Shown here: positions 53,152 to 54,465 of the stretch, one piece after another
How the letters are laid out: the number at the start of each line of letters is the position of its first letter
How positions within the stretch are numbered: the stretch's first letter is position 1
NCBI GenBank assembly: GCA_017454355.1
Contig: JAFTDD010000049.1
Coordinates: forward strand, 1 to 54,465
DNA from: Muribaculaceae bacterium
GTDB lineage: Bacteria; Bacteroidota; Bacteroidia; Bacteroidales; Muribaculaceae
Length of the DNA: 54,465 bases
Reading direction: 5' to 3'
Position numbers and translations under genes: made by a program
Notes under the pieces: model-generated
Databases searched by the model: none
Told to the model about the DNA's origin: nothing
What the model saw: the letters and a program-made list of their open reading frames with translations, nothing else

Positions 53152-53274
53152 TATCTTTTCTCGTTTTTTCAATTAAAAAAATCCCAAAATTAAACCGGCG
53201 CGATGACAAGTCATCAAGCGGTCAATTTCGGGATTAGTCCATTGGTCGGCCGGTTGACCGCGGTTGTCAATCAA

Positions 53275-53457
53275 CTACTCGGCGCTCTCGCCAATCACGT
53301 TCTTGCCGCGATAGTAGCCACACTCGGGGCAAACAGAGTGATAAACATGCCATGCGCCGCAGTTGCTGCACTGCGCGATGGTGGGAGCAACAGCCACGTC
53401 GTGGGTGCGACGCTTGGCCGTACGGGTCTTGGATTGTCTACGTTTAGGATGTGCCAT
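53275..53457 (-). CDS. rpmF: 50S ribosomal protein L32
   Basis: A 60-residue ribosomal protein. It starts MAHPKRRQSKTRTAKRRTHD and has a zinc-binding CSNCGAWHVYHSVCPECG (two CxxC pairs), then YYRGKNVI. It lies 9 bp after DUF177 in the same direction, the usual pairing, and 123 bp before fabH. Confidence 0.97.
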   Translation of the reverse strand: MAHPKRRQSKTRTAKRRTHDVAVAPTIAQCSNCGAWHVYHSVCPECGYYRGKNVIGESAE

Positions 53458-53466
53458 TGTTGTTTG

Positions 53467-54033
53467 TTATTTGTTGTTATTGTTTTCGATTAGGCCACGC
53501 AGGGCTTCCCATCGCGGGTCACCGCTATCGCCGAGGGGCGCCTCGGTGTTGTCGGCGTCATCGGCGGCGGGCAGCGTATCCTCGTCTACACTCATGCTCT
53601 CGAGCAGTTGACTCATCTGCGGGTCGCACTGCCCTTCGGGATGGCAGTGAACCAATGGAATAGAGAGCAACACTGTGTCGCGCATCAGCGGTGCCAAGTC
53701 AAGTTCTGTCCAACTCTCCGGCACCACAAGCACGTCCTCGTCGCTGTCGTCAAATTCCTCCCCGGCCATCTTGACGGTGACACGGTAGGGGACATCGACA
53801 GGCAACGTCAGGTCGTCCAGACAACGGTCGCAGCCCACGGTGATGTGGCCCGTGCACGTGAAATCGAGAACGAGGATATCCCCGGTCTTGCGAGTCACGT
53901 CAAGCACGACATTCACGTCGGCTCCTCGCAACTCCGATTGCGCGTCTGCGTTGAAAAAGGCTGTGTCAAGATGATAACTATAGTTCTCAATATCAGACAC
54001 ATTACCTTGCAACTTCAACTTGTATGAAGCCAC
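53467..54033 (-). CDS. DUF177 (YceD-like) protein
   Basis: A 188-residue cytoplasmic protein of the YceD/DUF177 family, which is encoded beside rpmF in most bacteria and is linked to 23S rRNA maturation in some. The family CxxC is in GHITVGCDRCLDDLTLPVDV (about 85-104), with VVPESWTELDLAPLMRDTVL and SIPLVHCHPEGQCDPQ further on. A TAACTTTG promoter box lies 31 bp upstream of the start, so this gene probably leads the rpmF-fabH-era-der transcript. Confidence 0.9.
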   Translation of the reverse strand: MASYKLKLQGNVSDIENYSYHLDTAFFNADAQSELRGADVNVVLDVTRKTGDILVLDFTCTGHITVGCDRCLDDLTLPVDVPYRVTVKMAGEEFDDSDEDVLVVPESWTELDLAPLMRDTVLLSIPLVHCHPEGQCDPQMSQLLESMSVDEDTLPAADDADNTEAPLGDSGDPRWEALRGLIENNNNK

Positions 54034-54064
54034 TTCCCTTGATAGTTTTGCGTTAAACCGGCCG

Positions 54065-54072
54065 CAAAGTTA
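54065..54072 (-). promoter_or_regulatory. -7 box TAACTTTG of the DUF177-rpmF operon
   Basis: TAACTTTG (minus strand) fits TAnnTTTG and lies 31 bp before the DUF177 ATG at 54033. Confidence 0.65.
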
Positions 54073-54129
54073 CTACTTTTATTGCTAATATTCAACTTTT
54101 TCCCAAACTTTTTTACTTTACCCGCTTTT

Positions 54130-54182
54130 CAATAGTTCGGTAAATTTTAGAGGTTAGCGTCTATTCACGTCTATGACAACGT
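54130..54182. repeat. 53-bp repeat, right copy (inverted relative to 881-933)
   Basis: Reverse complement of 881-933 with one mismatch. It contains CAATAGTTCGGTAAATTTTA and GCGTCTATTCACGTCTATGA. Confidence 0.85.
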
Positions 54183-54465
54183 CCATTTCCGTCTATTATT
54201 TTGACATAAGGGACACAAGAACAAAAGTGTTTAAAATAAATAATGGTTAGAAATTATGTTCTTCCTTAATTCCGCAACTCGATATTTATCTCTCGAAAAT
54301 TCTCGAAAATACTCGAAAAAATATTGTATCTCGTAAATTTTCGTAAATCTACGTAAATTTAATTTGGGTGATAATATTCTGTGAATAAAATATTTACGAC
54401 AATTTACGCAAATTTACGAGAAAATTATTTTCGATAATTTTCGGAAATTTTCGTGAGAATTTTCA
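54183..54465. other. Gene-free right end with AT-rich repeats
   Basis: It contains a GACATAAGGGACACAAGAAC core fragment (about 54204), the inverted 17-bp match to 216-232 at 54264-54280, and a two-armed palindrome from 54285 with TCTCGAAAATTCTCGAAAAT and TTTACGACAATTTACGCAAA. No gene is visible; the window ends within this repeat. Confidence 0.75.

Overview
The window looks like a chromosomal contig from a member of Bacteroidota, most likely order Bacteroidales (a gut Muribaculaceae- or Prevotellaceae-like genome; the family is not certain). The reasons are: many promoters with the Bacteroidota -7 box TAnnTTTG, some with TTTG about 20 bp upstream; several secreted proteins with type IX secretion (T9SS)-like C-terminal tails; BspA-type leucine-rich repeat proteins; families typical of the phylum (DUF4254, DUF3667, Wzi-like outer-membrane protein, DUF4143 and DUF234 ATPases); and the conserved order DUF177-rpmF-fabH-era-der. 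I saw no rRNA, tRNA or CRISPR array.

Layout. 1-1.08 kb: gene-free, repeat-rich. 1.08-8.2 kb: two LRR surface proteins with dockerin-like ends, around a sugar-nucleotide epimerase-like protein and a GT9 glycosyltransferase. 8.5-11.2 kb: a minus-strand cluster of a small secreted protein, a beta-helix protein and a serine-acetyltransferase-like protein, closed by a clear terminator. 11.4-18.3 kb: TPR membrane regulator, DUF4254, phospholipase A, small secreted or membrane proteins and recO, separated by three copies of a composite GGTTGAG repeat. 18.6-30.6 kb: accessory region with a large zinc-binding TerD-like protein (MXAN_6230/SCO0854 type), two AAA ATPases, a Wzi-like protein, a legumain-like (C13) protease with a secreted neighbour, and a VapBC-type toxin-antitoxin pair. 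30.5-36.5 kb: a segment bracketed by a 122-bp direct repeat, holding a broken toxin-like gene, a 1,051-residue secreted protein and a complete IS1182-type element. 36.5-54 kb: core genes, namely SPFH/NfeD, dtd, uvrC, apt, mnmG, ybeY, DUF3667, enolase, a radical SAM plus GT4 pair, der, era, fabH, rpmF and DUF177.

How the parts fit. The core half covers tRNA and rRNA quality or modification (dtd, mnmG, ybeY), ribosome assembly GTPases (der, era), fatty-acid initiation (fabH) and glycolysis (eno). Two perfect 16-bp parS sequences, one inside uvrC and one between apt and mnmG, suggest this part of the chromosome lies near the replication origin and is bound by ParB. The accessory half is dominated by envelope and secreted proteins.

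The most striking non-coding feature is the density of structured repeats. There are long two-armed AT-rich palindromes with roughly 10-bp periodic arms in many intergenic gaps, 9-bp CTAG arrays in opposite orientation on either side of der, a composite repeat with heptamer/octamer arms, a matched pair of hairpins flanking one ATPase gene, and GC-rich palindromes inserted in frame inside coding genes. In three genes (GT9, recO, SPFH) the stop codon itself lies within repeat DNA. A 53-bp sequence near the left end recurs inverted near the right end, so the contig probably ends in repeats.
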